NCBI GenBank assembly: GCA_025267735.1
Contig: CM046299.1
Coordinates: forward strand, 21,784,232 to 21,848,231
Direction of reading: 5' to 3'
Source: Mactra quadrangularis
Taxonomy: Eukaryota; Mollusca; Bivalvia; Venerida; Mactridae
DNA: 64,000 nucleotides
The notes under the pieces were generated by a model that worked only from the letters and a program-made list of their open reading frames with translations, was not told the DNA's origin and searched no databases. The position numbers were made by a program, and so were the translations under genes. This document shows positions 1-11,397 of the stretch, piece by piece. Numbering within the stretch: position 1 is the first letter of the stretch; every line of letters starts with the position of its first letter.

Positions 1-1410
1 AGTTATATTAGATTTAGTACCAATGTCCTTCTTATTTCTATATAGCGTTTACTAGCCCACTAGGCTTATCGATAAAGGACTAATAGTTGGATATGATCTA
101 TGTGCTAAAGCTGTACAGGGGCAGCTCAATATTTTTAATTGGGGGGGGGGGAGAGATTTTTGATTTGCTTACCAACTATGTAATTTTTTAGCATTATTCC
201 TTGTAGGTGTTTATTTTAATGGGGGGGGGGGCAGTGCACCATGGACCTTCCCATTTTGTTAACAGCTAGTCTATTTATAACTTGTCAAAAGAGAAACTGA
301 CTGATATTTGCTTGCCTTGAGCAGACAACATAGCTCAAAAAGCATGATTTTTTATCAACAATGGCAGAAGTGTAATGAAACATTTGTCTATTTTATAGAG
401 TATATAAAGAAGTTAAAATATCTTTAAGTATTGTATTACTCGTCTTCTATTTGTTATATTTGTCAATAATAATACTGCTGATATATGCCATTTGAAATTA
501 GTTGTTTATTTTGAATTTTTGTATACTTTATGCACAAAAACTATCAGTATGTTTCTTTCTTTCAGGTAAATGGTGTATTTATTTTTACCATAATGATGAT
601 ACTCTTAGAGCATGATAGATTGTTAGTGCACACTTCAAATCAATAGGACTACCTATAAAAAAACATTTGTTTGACAAAGCCACAAGTGATTGGTGAAATG
701 CTATAAACATTGTTTTTTATAAATTGAAAATCAGATCTCACTCAGTAATTCACACTTGTAAAGCATTATTTACTGTTCTGTTCTGTGCTGTGACAAAATT
801 TCAATACCAAAACATCTTCATGACATCATTGAGGAAGTATTACTTGAAAATTGTTATATTATTATATTTTAGTTACCTCCCTTGCTTTGAAATACTATAT
901 ACATGCATGTATACTTGTATACACCACCTTTGATTTAAATAAAGCTTATAATAAGGGTGTGAATCTTGTTAATCTATTATTATTATTACATTTAATTGGA
1001 AATATATATAAGATAACAGAAGAAACTCTGGCCATGAATAGTACCTCAGTGTATGATCATTTATTTCCATGCATGAGGTTCAAGGCACTAAGATTAGAAT
1101 TGCAACAAACTCAAAAAATGTATGAATAAACATGGCAACAAAAATACAATTTTACAGCACTAACTCAAAAGTTAGTTGATGTTAATAACTGGAATTGTTC
1201 TATGGAGTAACAAGATATAGTATAAAACAGTCAAGAACATGTGAATTTCCCTTATCACAACTACATGTATTTAGAATATTTGGTTGCCATGGTGAATTCA
1301 GAAAAAGTTTTTTTACAAATATGTGGAGTAAAGATTTATTTATCACCCTTTTCAGAAGATTTGTGACATCGAACTTCCATGGTAGTCACAAAATATAGAT
1401 TTTTATAGGT
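1..1410. other. AT-rich sequence, no gene seen
   Basis: No supported gene, RNA or transposon was recognised. Two runs of 11 G (141-151 and 221-231), each preceded by a TTAAT-like context, stand out against the AT-rich background. The short open frames here have no domain character or splice support. Confidence 0.5.
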
Positions 1411-1419
1411 TATTAAAGA

Positions 1420-2560
1420 AGTGGGTGGGGTAACCCTTACAGTGCTTAAATGTGTGAAAAAAATATTTTTTTGACAAAAAAAGCAATATTATTATTGATA
1501 TTAATTTTATTTCAATCTTAAACTATGAATAACATACAGATAGCAGTAAAACATCTTTTTAGTTCAAATAAATTCAACCAGAAATTAATAGACTTTGGAA
1601 TTTTATAATCTGCTCAGATTTTGTGTTTTATATTGTGTTTAAAACATGTCAGATTTCCTTTAAAAGTTCAGTGACCTATTTTTTTATTTCTATCTGATAA
1701 TAACACATTGTATCAATCATTTTAAACAAAATTTAAAAAAATCATTTCAAGGTCGCAAAACAATGTTACGTAAAAAATCAACATTTTGAAACTATTTCTT
1801 AAAAGTGGGTGGGGTAATTATCATGTTTGTGAGAACATTTTGCGAAAATTGATCGATAAAATTCTGTAAGAAAGGGAGATAGATCTAACTTTATCAGTGC
1901 ATCACAAAAATAACCATAATTTAATGATAAATAGGCTATTTTATTTCACATCTGACTGATATATGGTATTTTTAACATATTTTGGCGGGAAATTTACACA
2001 TTTTGGGTGTCATCTTTAAATGGCTGTAACTTTTTAAAAAGGACGGTGACATATTGTTTTTTTCATTTCTTTTTAAAAATGAGTCATCATTTGATCTTTC
2101 TAACACAGAAATGAAAAAATTCCATCATAGGTTTGTTTGTATCGTTACGTAGAAATGGACCATTAGAGAATTTATTTTAAAAGTGGGTGGGGTAATTATC
2201 GTTTTTGAACGAAATTTATGCCACCCTCGAGTATTAGAATTTTGTAAAACTGTTTGATTTGAGGGGACGACTCACTTATAATCGTCCATCACAAAAATAA
2301 CCATCATTTAATGAGAAATAGGCTATTTCCTATGCATCTGACTGATATATGGTATTTTTGACGTATTTTGGCGGGAAATTAACACATTTTTGGAGGTCAT
2401 TTTTAAATGGCTGTAACTTTTTAAAATGGACGGTGACCTATCCTTTTTTTTCGATGAATTTACTTCAAATGGGCAAATAAACACATTTATGAATGTTAGA
2501 AAAAAATTCCATCATAAACTTTTTTCCTCCCGAACTCCCTTAAATATTTGGGAATGTTCG
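1420..2560. repeat. Three diverged tandem units of about 380 bp
   Basis: The motif GTGGGTGGGGTAA recurs at 1421, 1805 and 2183, giving periods of 384 and 378 bp. The second and third units match closely over blocks such as CTGACTGATATATGGTATTT and TTTTGGCGGGAAATT. The first is much more diverged but keeps a CAGTGACCTATTTTTTTATT block at the equivalent place. The family is unknown. Confidence 0.75.
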
Positions 2561-2749
2561 ATCTAAGATTTTGCCGAGTTTTGATGAGAAGAATGCACAT
2601 TTTATATAAGAAAACGAGTTTAATTTTCGAGATTAGTTTTTGAAATCTAAATTTCACGTTGTGTTTGAGAAAACACGTTTTTTAACGTTACGTCATTTGC
2701 GCAATTGGCCTGGTTTTTGCAGCCGACGTCACATATATATAAATATTTT

Positions 2750-3390
2750 GACAGGTAATACATTTGTTTGTCTGTTGCAACGCAATGATAATAGTTATTG
2801 CAAAATTAAGGAAAAGAACCCAAGTTCAAGCCATCGAGCATGACAATGTTATATAGCAAATACAACTACTTGTTCACACATATGAAACAATTTTGCTTTG
2901 TTCATTTAGTAAATAAAATGTAAAGAATCTAAAGTTTGCGGTATCATATTACAATGTCGTCTTGATTGTTAAACTTCTTTTCATTGTAATGAATGAACAT
3001 CTTTATATATTTCGCGACCCACTGATAACATCAATTTGATGTTAAAATTTCTCCATTCATTGAATATACCTTTAGTTATATTGATACTGAAACAATGAGT
3101 ATGTATTACATGTATTTGAAAAACTGATCAAGAAAATCCAGGAAAATGGTAAACTATGACGGTAAATGAAGCAAGCAAATATTTCAAGTTAAGTGGTAAT
3201 CTTTTTTTGCATTCGAAACTTGCAATAACACAAATAATATTGCCATCGAAAACTTCCTGTTTAAAAAAGCGTATTAAATATCACACGGTAAAACTATATA
3301 TTTGAAGTAAAAACCTGGTTTTTTTATCTCATTTATACTATAATTCAATAAAAGTTAGTGAAGTTCGAGTAAAATAGCGAATACAAAAAT
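2750..3390 (+). promoter_or_regulatory. Duplicated upstream region of first exon at 3391
   Basis: This block aligns with 23880-24768 upstream of gene B, for example TTGCGGTATCATA, AGTTATATTGATACTGAAAC and GTATGTATTACATGTATTTG. Shared proximal elements are an ETS-like ACTTCCTGT (3252-3260), 139 bp before the ATG exactly as in gene B, and a TATATA at 3295. The conservation suggests a promoter. Its activity is inferred only from that and from its position. Confidence 0.6.
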
Positions 3391-3454
3391 ATGGATTTAC
3401 AAAATATATTAAAGAATGCGGTTTGTTTGTTATTGATAGTTGTGCATAAAATAG
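3391..3454 (+). CDS. Signal-peptide first exon (gene A candidate or orphan)
   Basis: The ATG opens MDLQNILKNAVCLLLIVV..., a hydrophobic signal peptide of about 21 codons, ending in a phase-1 donor (AAAATAG|GTATGG). It is nearly identical to gene B exon 1 at 24769, and homology continues into the intron as far as about 3690. The nearest downstream exon in the right phase is at 14420, beyond an inserted LINE. The exon may be an alternative first exon of gene A (647 aa total) or an orphan left by a partial duplication. Confidence 0.7.
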
Positions 3455-4423
3455 GTATGGCGAAATAATTTGTTTCGATTTTCTCACATTTACCTGAAAG
3501 TGTATACAATGTATTAATATGTTAATAGTATAAATGATCTGAATAGCTATGTAACAATGTTTATCCATTTTTACAACTAGAATGATGTTAACCTAGATAT
3601 TATATGTGATAAGTCGTACCTACGTTGGGTTTTTCTCTTTGTCGATTTCTTTAACTTTATTCTTTTTCCTTTTTTTTTGATAAGTAAATATTACCGATTG
3701 ATCTCGATTATGACTATATTATACGGACCTTAATGTAAACCACCTTAGGTTTATGGTATATTTTTTCCCTGCAGATTGTAAATAACAATCGGATTTCATT
3801 ATAAACACACCTCCTTTTTTGGGGGGACCTTTTTGCGGTGAGGAGGAGGAACATGTGCCCATTATGTAGGTGCTATTTGCACCTGCATGATGGGCATATG
3901 GCCAACACCAAAACTGCCCGTTTCCCGTGGGCAGCGTCCCGGGATAGGAGTATTCTGGTAGTTGAGGGAGACCCAACACACACTACTTTGGCCTCTGATT
4001 CATGGTAGACGGTTGTCCAAGTAGGCCCGACTTGGTCAATTGGCTAGTCATGCCTTGCCCTTGCATAGTTGCATACTTGCAAAAGCTTAATTATTTATGT
4101 AAGTACATGTACTCCTGGAGGTGCACACACCCAAAAATTACCAACGCTACACACATTTTTTATTTGTAAAAACATATGTGTTCTCCATTAAGATATACAT
4201 GCGTCTACTAAATATGCAAGTTTATACGTTCAACACACCTATTCAAGAAGGCGGTGACTCATGGGCCACTTGTGTTGATTGTAATCATTTGCAATTGAAT
4301 GCAAGTGTATCTCTCAGGTATCCTTGTGGTGCAGAGGCGGGATACCCGCCTCCATTGCACTTTTCCTTGTTGGAGTCCGAGGTGGCTGGGGAACCTGAGG
4401 GATGAATCGTTACTAACTCAACC

Positions 4424-5623
4424 ATGGATTCTTTAACTACTTCTAAAAAACCACCAAATAACATTTCTAATGAAAAAACAAGCCAATCATAATTTCCACG
4501 CTTCTTCGTATTAGAAGCGATGGAAGATGAAAAATTGTCCGTACAAAATCCTTTTATTATTGAAAAGACCATATCATCTGTAATAGGTACACCAAAATCG
4601 GCCAAGAAGCTTCGCAATGGAGAACTCTTGATCGAGGTTAATAGAGGGCAACACGCCGAAAATCTGATGTAGCTCAAGTCCTTCTACGGTATATCAGCGT
4701 TTTGTTCTGTTCACAAAAAAGCTGAATTCTTGTAAAGGCGTTATTCGATGCCCTGACCTAACATACATGTCAGAGGCAGACATTGTACAAGAGCTGAAAT
4801 CTCAAAGTGTATCGAGCGCAAAACGAATATTTAACACTAGAGACGGTAAACGTGTACCTACACACACTTACATTCTGACTTTTGACAACCCCATTCTTCC
4901 GTCTTCACCTCGGGTAGAGTATCTCAACGTCCGAGTTGAAATGTTCTTACCCAATCCTATGCAATGGTACAAATGTTTTAAATACGGGCATCATGAATCT
5001 AGATGCACTAGAGAGAATATATGTCGTAAATGTAGTACTCATGCTGGTCCGCTTGAAAACAGTACTCTTGATATCAAATGTTCAAATTGTGGGGGTAATC
5101 ATTTTGCAACCTCCCGTTCTTGCTCTGTCTCCGCGTTAAATATACACAATGTTTATCTTTCCCTGATGCTCGCAAGCTTGTAGAAAGTCAGGTTTCCAAG
5201 ATTAATTCATATTCAGCTGCTGTATCTAAACCAGTTCAGATGGTTGATTCTGCAGTGCAAGGTCAACTTATGTAAGGGTTCTTCTCTGGAAATCATTCCA
5301 GTGCAAAAACCGTCTCCTTTCACGAAATACGTCTAAAGTAAGTACAAGTTCACAGACATCAAGATCTACACGCACCTCATCTGTATCTTAGATGCGGGTC
5401 TCACAGGCTTCTCCGTCTCCTGAGCGGGTGGTTCAAAGGTAATCACCCAAAAAGAGGATTGTCCTGACTGACAGGGCCAGGAAAAAGCGAAGAGGGACCG
5501 GTCCCGTCCTCCAATCGATTCGACGCTCTTATGAGTGACATCGAGTCGATGGAGGACGAGGACATTGGTATCAGCTCTCATCCCCGAGCTTCGGCTCGCA
5601 GTCCTGTTAAGGTTCCCAAGTAA
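4424..5623 (+). pseudogene. LINE ORF1, gag-like zinc-knuckle protein (broken)
   Basis: The reading frame starts at ATG 4424 (MDSLTTSKKPPNN...) and continues, with two in-frame stops, to about 4710. It then shifts to the frame of 4739-5150, which holds IRCPDLTYMSEADIVQEL and cysteine-rich zinc knuckles (WYKCFKYGHHESRCTR, ICRKCSTHAG, IKCSNCGGNHF). It shifts again near 5150 into FPDARKLVESQV and ends in a region resembling DALMSDIESMEDEDIG before TAA at 5621-5623. These knuckles are typical of jockey-clade ORF1 RNA-binding proteins. The multiple lesions mark it as a pseudogene. Confidence 0.85.
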
Positions 5624-8186
5624 GATTTGTACTTTTTGTTGAACCATGAGTCAAATTATACTTCAATGGAATTGTCGGGGTCTTAAATCTAATTACAACG
5701 ATCTTCTTTTATTATCGAAATACTCCCCGAAAGTAGTCTGCCTTCAAGTAACATTCTTATCTACAAATGATAAAAATATCAAAAGGACTATGCTTTTTAC
5801 AGTAAAATATGTACACACACCATGAGAGCATCAGGAGGCTCTACAATTGCGATTGCAAATTATGTCCCTCAACGGCAAATTCAGTTACAAACTAATTTGC
5901 AAGATGTAGCTGTTGAAGTAACTATGCACAAACTTATTACAGTATGCCCCTTATATATTCCTCCAAACTTATCTATTTCTGTTGAAGACTTAGAAAATTT
6001 AACTAAACAACTCCCAGAATCATTCTTTCTACTTGGCGATTTAATGCCCATAATCCAATATGGGGAAGTACATCTACGATTAATAAAGGTAGCATTACAG
6101 AAAAATTAATTGATAATGTACAACTTTGAATGACAAGTCGCGAACGTATTTACACCCAGCCACTGGTAGCTTTTCTTGCATAGACCTTACATTATCACAC
6201 CCATCATTATATTTAGTTTTTACTTGTTCAGTGCTAGGCAAATTGAACGGAAGTGACCACTTTCCATTGTTCACTTCAAACAAATCTGTTCCAGTAAATA
6301 CCCGCTCTTATTACAAATTTTCTAAAGCGAACTGGGAACACTTTAACAAATTATGTTCTGAAAATTTGTATTATTTTCAACGCTACGGATAAAGCTAATC
6401 TTTTTGCCTCCACTCTATCAAATATAGCTGATGAGTGTATTCCAGACACCTCAATTAAAGATTCTAGTAAAATTTAAAAAACATGGTTCAACGATGAATG
6501 CAGAAAATGAGTTCGGAAACGAAAAGCAGCACTTAAAATATTTCAGATTTTCAGAACCTTTACGATTTCTAATCATGTCAATCATGGCGATCGTATATAT
6601 CGAAAATTAACTCCAACACTCCAATAAAAAAGGTTTGGGAAGCTTTTTGTAAAATGAACGATAGCATTAAAAAGTTTCAACTGCTCATCTAAAACGTAAA
6701 GACTCGATCATCGCTAAAGCAACTAAAGATATAGCCAACACGCTACCGGAACATAATTCTTCTTCCGCACACTACTCTGACGAGTTTAAACAACTCAAAT
6801 CTAAATCGGAAAAACAAAATATTAATTTTCATTCTAACAACGAAGAAGAGTATAACACCCTCTATACGACTGACGATCTAACCGACTCTATAAAAAATGC
6901 TAAAGACACTGCTGCTGGTCCAGATGAAATTTATTTTCAATTTTTAAAACACCTTCCATTAGTATCTCAACATTTATTGCTTGATATTTTTAATGATATA
7001 TGGATAACTGGTACAATTCCAGATTCCTGGAAGAAAGCTGTAATCGTACCAATCCCGAAACCGGGTAAAGATAACACTGACCTCCTTAACTATCGACCAA
7101 TATCTCTAACAAGTTGTTTCTGTAAAACTTTCGAACGCATGGTTAATAAACGACTTATCTGGTATTTAGAATCAAACGGTATTATAACTAATTATCAATC
7201 TGGTTTACAAAAACAACGAAGTACAAATGACCTTTTAAATCGCCTCGAAACACTTATAAGAGAGGGTTTGTCAACTAATAAGCAAGTAGTTTCAATTTTC
7301 TTCGATCTTGAGAAAGCTTACAATACAACATGGGAATGTGGTATTCTCAAGGATTTAAAAGATGCCGGTCTAAACGGTAGATTACCATTGTGCATTTCTA
7401 GGTTTTTGTCAGACATAAATTTTCAAGTTAAAGTTGAATCTACTTTAAGTACTTTCACATACTGACATGCTGATTGGGGATCTGATACCCAAACATTACT
7501 TAAATTATACAGACGTCTTGTTCGTTCAAAACTAGATTACGGGTCAATAGTGTACGGATCAGCTCGTAAATCGTATTTACAAATGCTTAATACGATACAT
7601 AACCAGGGCTTACGTATTGCCCTTGGTGCATTTTAAACTTCACCTATTGAAAGTCTTTATGTTGAAGCTAACGAGCCATCCCTAAAATTACGTCGACAAA
7701 AGCTTTCATTACAATACGCAACTCGTATATCTTCTAACAAAAAACCCCGACGCGAACTGTTATTTTTAAAACTAATTACACCAGTACATTAGAAAATAAA
7801 CCGAATGAAATCGAACCATTTGGCCTGCGCGTTAAAAACGACTTAGAAATGCTCAATATAAACACTTCGTCCGTGATACAGAACTTAGATGAAAATATCC
7901 CTCCTTAGACCTACAACATTCCAGACGTTAATATTGACTCATCAACTTTTCGTAAATCTTTTACTAGCCCTGAAGCCTTTACTCTGAATTCGTTAACGTC
8001 TTGGAAAAAAACAAAGATTGTACTCATTTATTTACCGACGGTTCCAAAGATGAAAACAAAATTGGTTGTGCCGCATACGGAAACTCGTTTGTTGCAAGAA
8101 TGCGACTGCCTGACAAGGCATCGATATTTACTAGTGATGTCACGATGATCGAGTAGAATCGAATAATCGTCGCTGGGCGCTTACAT

Positions 8187-8228
8187 CAGCGACAATCGAT
8201 TTTCTTTAAGGAAAATCGATTGTCGCTG
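8187..8228. repeat. Perfect 18-bp-stem hairpin near hAT left end
   Basis: Left arm CAGCGACAATCGATTTTC and right arm GAAAATCGATTGTCGCTG are exact reverse complements separated by TTTAAG. The hairpin sits 55 bp inside the hAT left terminus. Subterminal repeats are transposase-binding sites in hAT elements, so a role in transposition is possible but not shown. Confidence 0.85.
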
Positions 8229-8809
8229 GTTGTTTCAGAACCGCAGATTTTGCCACAACTGACCTCAGTTTAAACTTGTACACAAGGGACAATAACGTTA
8301 CTTTTAATTTTCAGTCTTATTTAGTTAAATTACTAATCAGTCTAAGTCAAACTCGTTGGTCCACCCGTCCTTCACATGTCAAATATCAAACAAAAATTTG
8401 AATATACATGTCGGCGAATTTCAAAGATAAATAGCAATTTAAAGCTCTTTATTTTTATTGATGACGTAATGTACGAGTCTTGATACCGCGTTCTTGATAC
8501 GTGTGATAATTTAAATGTCACGTTGTATAACAAACGTTTGGTACATCAGATGTGTTATGAATCTTCACACTCAATTTGTTACGATTTACAGGTCAATAAA
8601 CTAATTAAAATCTACGACCAAATCTCTTTGGGAAACTCTGAGGTATGGTAAAAGTTTAACATCCGGATACGGTCTTATTCTCGTATCAAATGAAGTTTAA
8701 AATTTATTAACTCACTAGAATACAATAAACATAGAAGCTGAACCAAGCTAGCTTATTTCATGATTGTTCTCCATAATATGGTGGTAAGATCCATCCTTAA
8801 GGTGGTTAA

Positions 8810-9339
8810 CAATCTCTCATACAGAGTTGTCGATCCTTACAGTGATCTTTATCTCTGTTAACGTCTCGAAAGTAGTCCCAAACAGTAACACGTGATCGTT
8901 TAAAACGATCATGTGACAATTTTTTTAATTTTGTCCAAACGCAACAGACAAACTAAATAACAGTTCACCTTTCTTGTCTTGTAGATGTTCAAAGGCTTGT
9001 CGTTGACAGTCCATTAGCACTAAATTTTTGTCATAATTTTTAGCAATATCATCTATTGTTGACATTTTTTGCGGATGAGTAAAAAAGCCAAATTACTCAG
9101 AAAAGGAAGACGTTTCACAAGAAAATAGTTCTTGTAAATATAACTCTTTAAAAATTGGATTTCGCCTGTAATAAAATTATATTTCACGTAAAAATTTGAG
9201 ATAATATATATAAAAGACGAATTACGCTTTAGATACAAAATCTAAATTATATTACTATTTTACAAGAATCTTGTAAAACCCGAGACGTTTACAGAGATAA
9301 AGATCACTGTAAGGATCGACAACTCTGTATGAGAGATTG
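8810..9339. mobile_element. MULE-like MITE nested in the hAT element
   Basis: Terminal inverted repeats of 59 bp (8810-8868 and 9281-9339) differ at a single position. They begin CAATCTCTCATACAGAG. Flanks GGTGGTTAA (8801-8809) and GGCGGTTAA (9340-9348) form a 9-bp target duplication with one mismatch. Long inverted termini plus a 9-bp duplication suit the Mutator/MULE superfamily. The 412-bp interior has no transposase frame. Confidence 0.85.
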
Positions 9340-10214
9340 GGCGGTTAATAGGATAACGCTCTGCATTGTGAAACATTCGTCCTCAATAATTTTCGTAACC
9401 GACACGTTACTTACATTTTAATTTTATTTTACCTGTATCAGTTTTAAATCATCTTGAATGAATTTGTTCAGAAAAAAAGTTAATTGAATGGACATTTATA
9501 GCATTGGATAAATCTATCAGAAAACATATTTATTGACTCAGACAGAATGTGAATGAATTATTTATTTGTGAATTATGTTATTAAACAATTGTACCAACAT
9601 CTTTTGCTTATGAAAATTATGAAAAAGCAAACTATTGCTGAAAGATATTTCTAGATGATGAAGGGGTAAATCAAACGACTGCTAGCGGTTTCAAAATGAT
9701 ATTGTGTAACAAAATTCATACCAACAATACATAGTTTTCGTATTGTATAACATTATCTGACTCAGATACACTATACTTACCGATTTAAATTGAAAGCAGT
9801 AAGTCTTAGTATTGTGATTTTAATATTTTCCTTTGTTTTTAAAATGTTTTCAAAGAAATTAATCATGCAAATATAGTTTGTTTTAAGTAAATAAAGGATG
9901 TTGTCTTGAATGAAGTGTTTTTCCTATTTTTTTCCAGAGATTTAATGCTACTTGTAATATAAAATCCCTGTATTTTCTCAAGAAAGCTTTTGTCGAGATA
10001 CCGTAAGCATTTGTACAAATTTCGATTATTAATCGATTTTTAATCGATTAATTACATTTGATTCAATTCGATTATCGATTATGATTTTTGTCCGATTCTC
10101 CATCACTAATATTTACTGACGAAATGAAAGCAACAGATCTCGATTTATGTACATATCAAGTAGTATAAACAACAGGTTTTTTATTTTCTCAGATTCTCTA
10201 TCTGTATAATGCCT

Positions 10215-10517
10215 CAGTCCCATAAAATCGTGACTTGTTGCGGACCCGTACGTGCAGACAGCAGTAGGCCGTGGAATGCCTTGCGTATTAGGGTGACGGT
10301 TCGCACATGGCACAAAACAACACACCCGTACGGAGCCGTAGCTGGAAGATATGCAAGTTTAATCCATACTCGGCCGAGATTTTGTTTACGATTTGACTTT
10401 AAAACTGGTTTGTGTATCCATGGCTAATCTCACGGACCCTAATGAGAGTCCTTGCGGAGCTTGATCGCACGGCGCCAGTACGGTACCCTCACGGCTATTT
10501 TTATGTTTATGGAACTG
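10215..10517. mobile_element. Probable 0.3-kb MITE interrupting LINE RNase H
   Basis: A GC-richer 303-bp segment interrupts the RNase H reading between SICI-like and LAIK-like residues. Its ends are CAGTCCCATAAA and the near-complement TTTATGGAACTG, a short imperfect inverted terminus. It contains three CCGTACG/AGTACGG-like motifs. I see no clear target duplication, so the superfamily is unassigned. Confidence 0.5.
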
Positions 10518-11235
10518 TAGCATTACTGGCAATAAAATTTGCAGTTCAGACAAAATGCTTATTAAAAGTATCGAGTTTAAATTACATGATATTTTAAAAT
10601 CTAAAATAGTACACCTCTGCTGGATACCAAGTCATATTGGTATACATGGAAATGAAAAAGTATACATTTTAGCTAAAGAATCTTTAAACCTTTAACAAGT
10701 AGATTTCAAATTCCAAGCAGTGACTTCAAGTGTTCGATCAATTCGTTAATTAAGTCAAAATGACAAACAATGTGGAACAATGCTTTATTTAATAAGTTAC
10801 ACGGCATAAAGCCAATCCTTGATTCATCTTCATCAATAATATTTTCTAATCGCCGAGATCAAATAGTGATTACGCGATGTAGAATTGGTCATACCAGAAT
10901 AACACATTCATACCTTCTCAAAAGAGAGGAAGCACATAAGTGTATACCATGTGACGAGCATTTCAATGTCAAACACGTTCTCCTTGACTGTCAGGATCTT
11001 AAATACATCCGTGACGAACATTTTGAGGTTAACTCACTTAAAGAACCTTTTGAGTCTATACCATCTCATGCGATACTTAACTTTTTGAAGGAAATAAATT
11101 TATATACATATAATAAAATATAGGGCTTAAAAGCATTAATATCGATTGATTTAATAATATCTTTAATTTTTTTCGGTGCGATATGACCTTTCTGTGTTGG
11201 TGCGCCGTAAAACCAAAACAAACAAACAAATCATT

Positions 11236-11348
11236 ACAAACACATTAACTATCTTAAACATAACTTTGTTTTTAAACTTCCTGCTTCAAATTAGAAAATT
11301 ATTCAACCGATGATCGTGTTATTTAAAATCCGATCGGACTATTAAAAT
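11236..11348 (+). promoter_or_regulatory. Proximal promoter remnant before exon at 11349
   Basis: Directly 3' of the LINE tail is a short block that shares AAACTTCCTGCTTCAAATTA with the gene B promoter (24628 onward). It contains the ETS-like ACTTCCTG at 11276, 73 bp before the ATG. The distal promoter homology seen at 2750-3226 and 23880-24600 is absent here because the LINE abuts it. Confidence 0.4.
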
Positions 11349-11397
11349 ATGGATCAATTTGGACGTTTGATTTGCTTATTAATAGCGTTTAAAATAG
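11349..11397 (+). CDS. Alternative signal-peptide first exon of gene A
   Basis: ATG begins MDQFGRLICLLIAFKI, a short hydrophobic leader, followed by a phase-1 donor AAAATAG|GTATGC identical in layout to the exons at 3391 and 24769. It splices in frame to exon 2 at 14420 (codon G+AC gives Asp). It is the nearest first exon to gene A, giving a 642-aa product. The short length makes it less certain than the 3391 exon. Confidence 0.6.

Larger units (their letters stand above)
8132..10108. mobile_element. Non-autonomous hAT-superfamily element in the LINE
   Basis: The element starts TAGTGATG and ends CATCACTA. It is flanked by a perfect 8-bp target duplication ATATTTAC (8124-8131 and 10109-10116) that fits the hAT consensus NTNNNNAN. 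Removing it rejoins the LINE RNase H frame (ASIFT + DEMKA). Subterminal sequence is rich in ATCGATT motifs on both sides. No transposase frame remains. It contains a second inserted element at 8810-9339. Confidence 0.9.
5646..11123 (+). pseudogene. LINE ORF2: endonuclease, reverse transcriptase, RNase H (broken)
   Basis: The ORF begins 22 bp after the ORF1 stop. The AP-endonuclease start is visible (LQWNCRGLKSN), but the catalytic LQET reads LQVT; the terminal SDHFPL motif is kept near 6256. RT motifs follow at 6977-7465: NYRPISLTS, YQSGLQKQRSTNDLL and FFDLEKAYNTTW, with the second Asp changed to Asn. A deletion at about 7465 removes the YADD catalytic box, joining directly to ADWGSDTQTLLKLYRRLV. 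RNase H follows from about 8030 (LFTDGSK-like) and is split by the hAT insertion. It resumes at 10109, and the Cys/His-rich C terminus (CRIGHTRITHSYLL, CIPCDEHFNVKH) ends at 11123. It cannot make an active enzyme. Confidence 0.85.
3800..11235 (+). mobile_element. Degenerate jockey-like non-LTR retrotransposon (LINE)
   Basis: A LINE with a GC-richer 5' UTR, a gag-like ORF1 (4424-5623), an endonuclease/RT/RNase H ORF2 (5646-11123) and a 3' end of GCGCCGTAAAACC followed by an A/C-rich simple tail near 11231. Both ORFs carry stops, frameshifts and a deletion, so it is inactive. It is split by a hAT element at 8132-10108 and a GC-rich insert at about 10215-10517. The 5' boundary is approximate, and I could not identify a target duplication. 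Confidence 0.85.

Noticed and set aside
4285..4677. 130-codon minus-strand frame
   Set aside because: Antisense to LINE ORF1, whose plus-strand frame has recognisable gag-like features.
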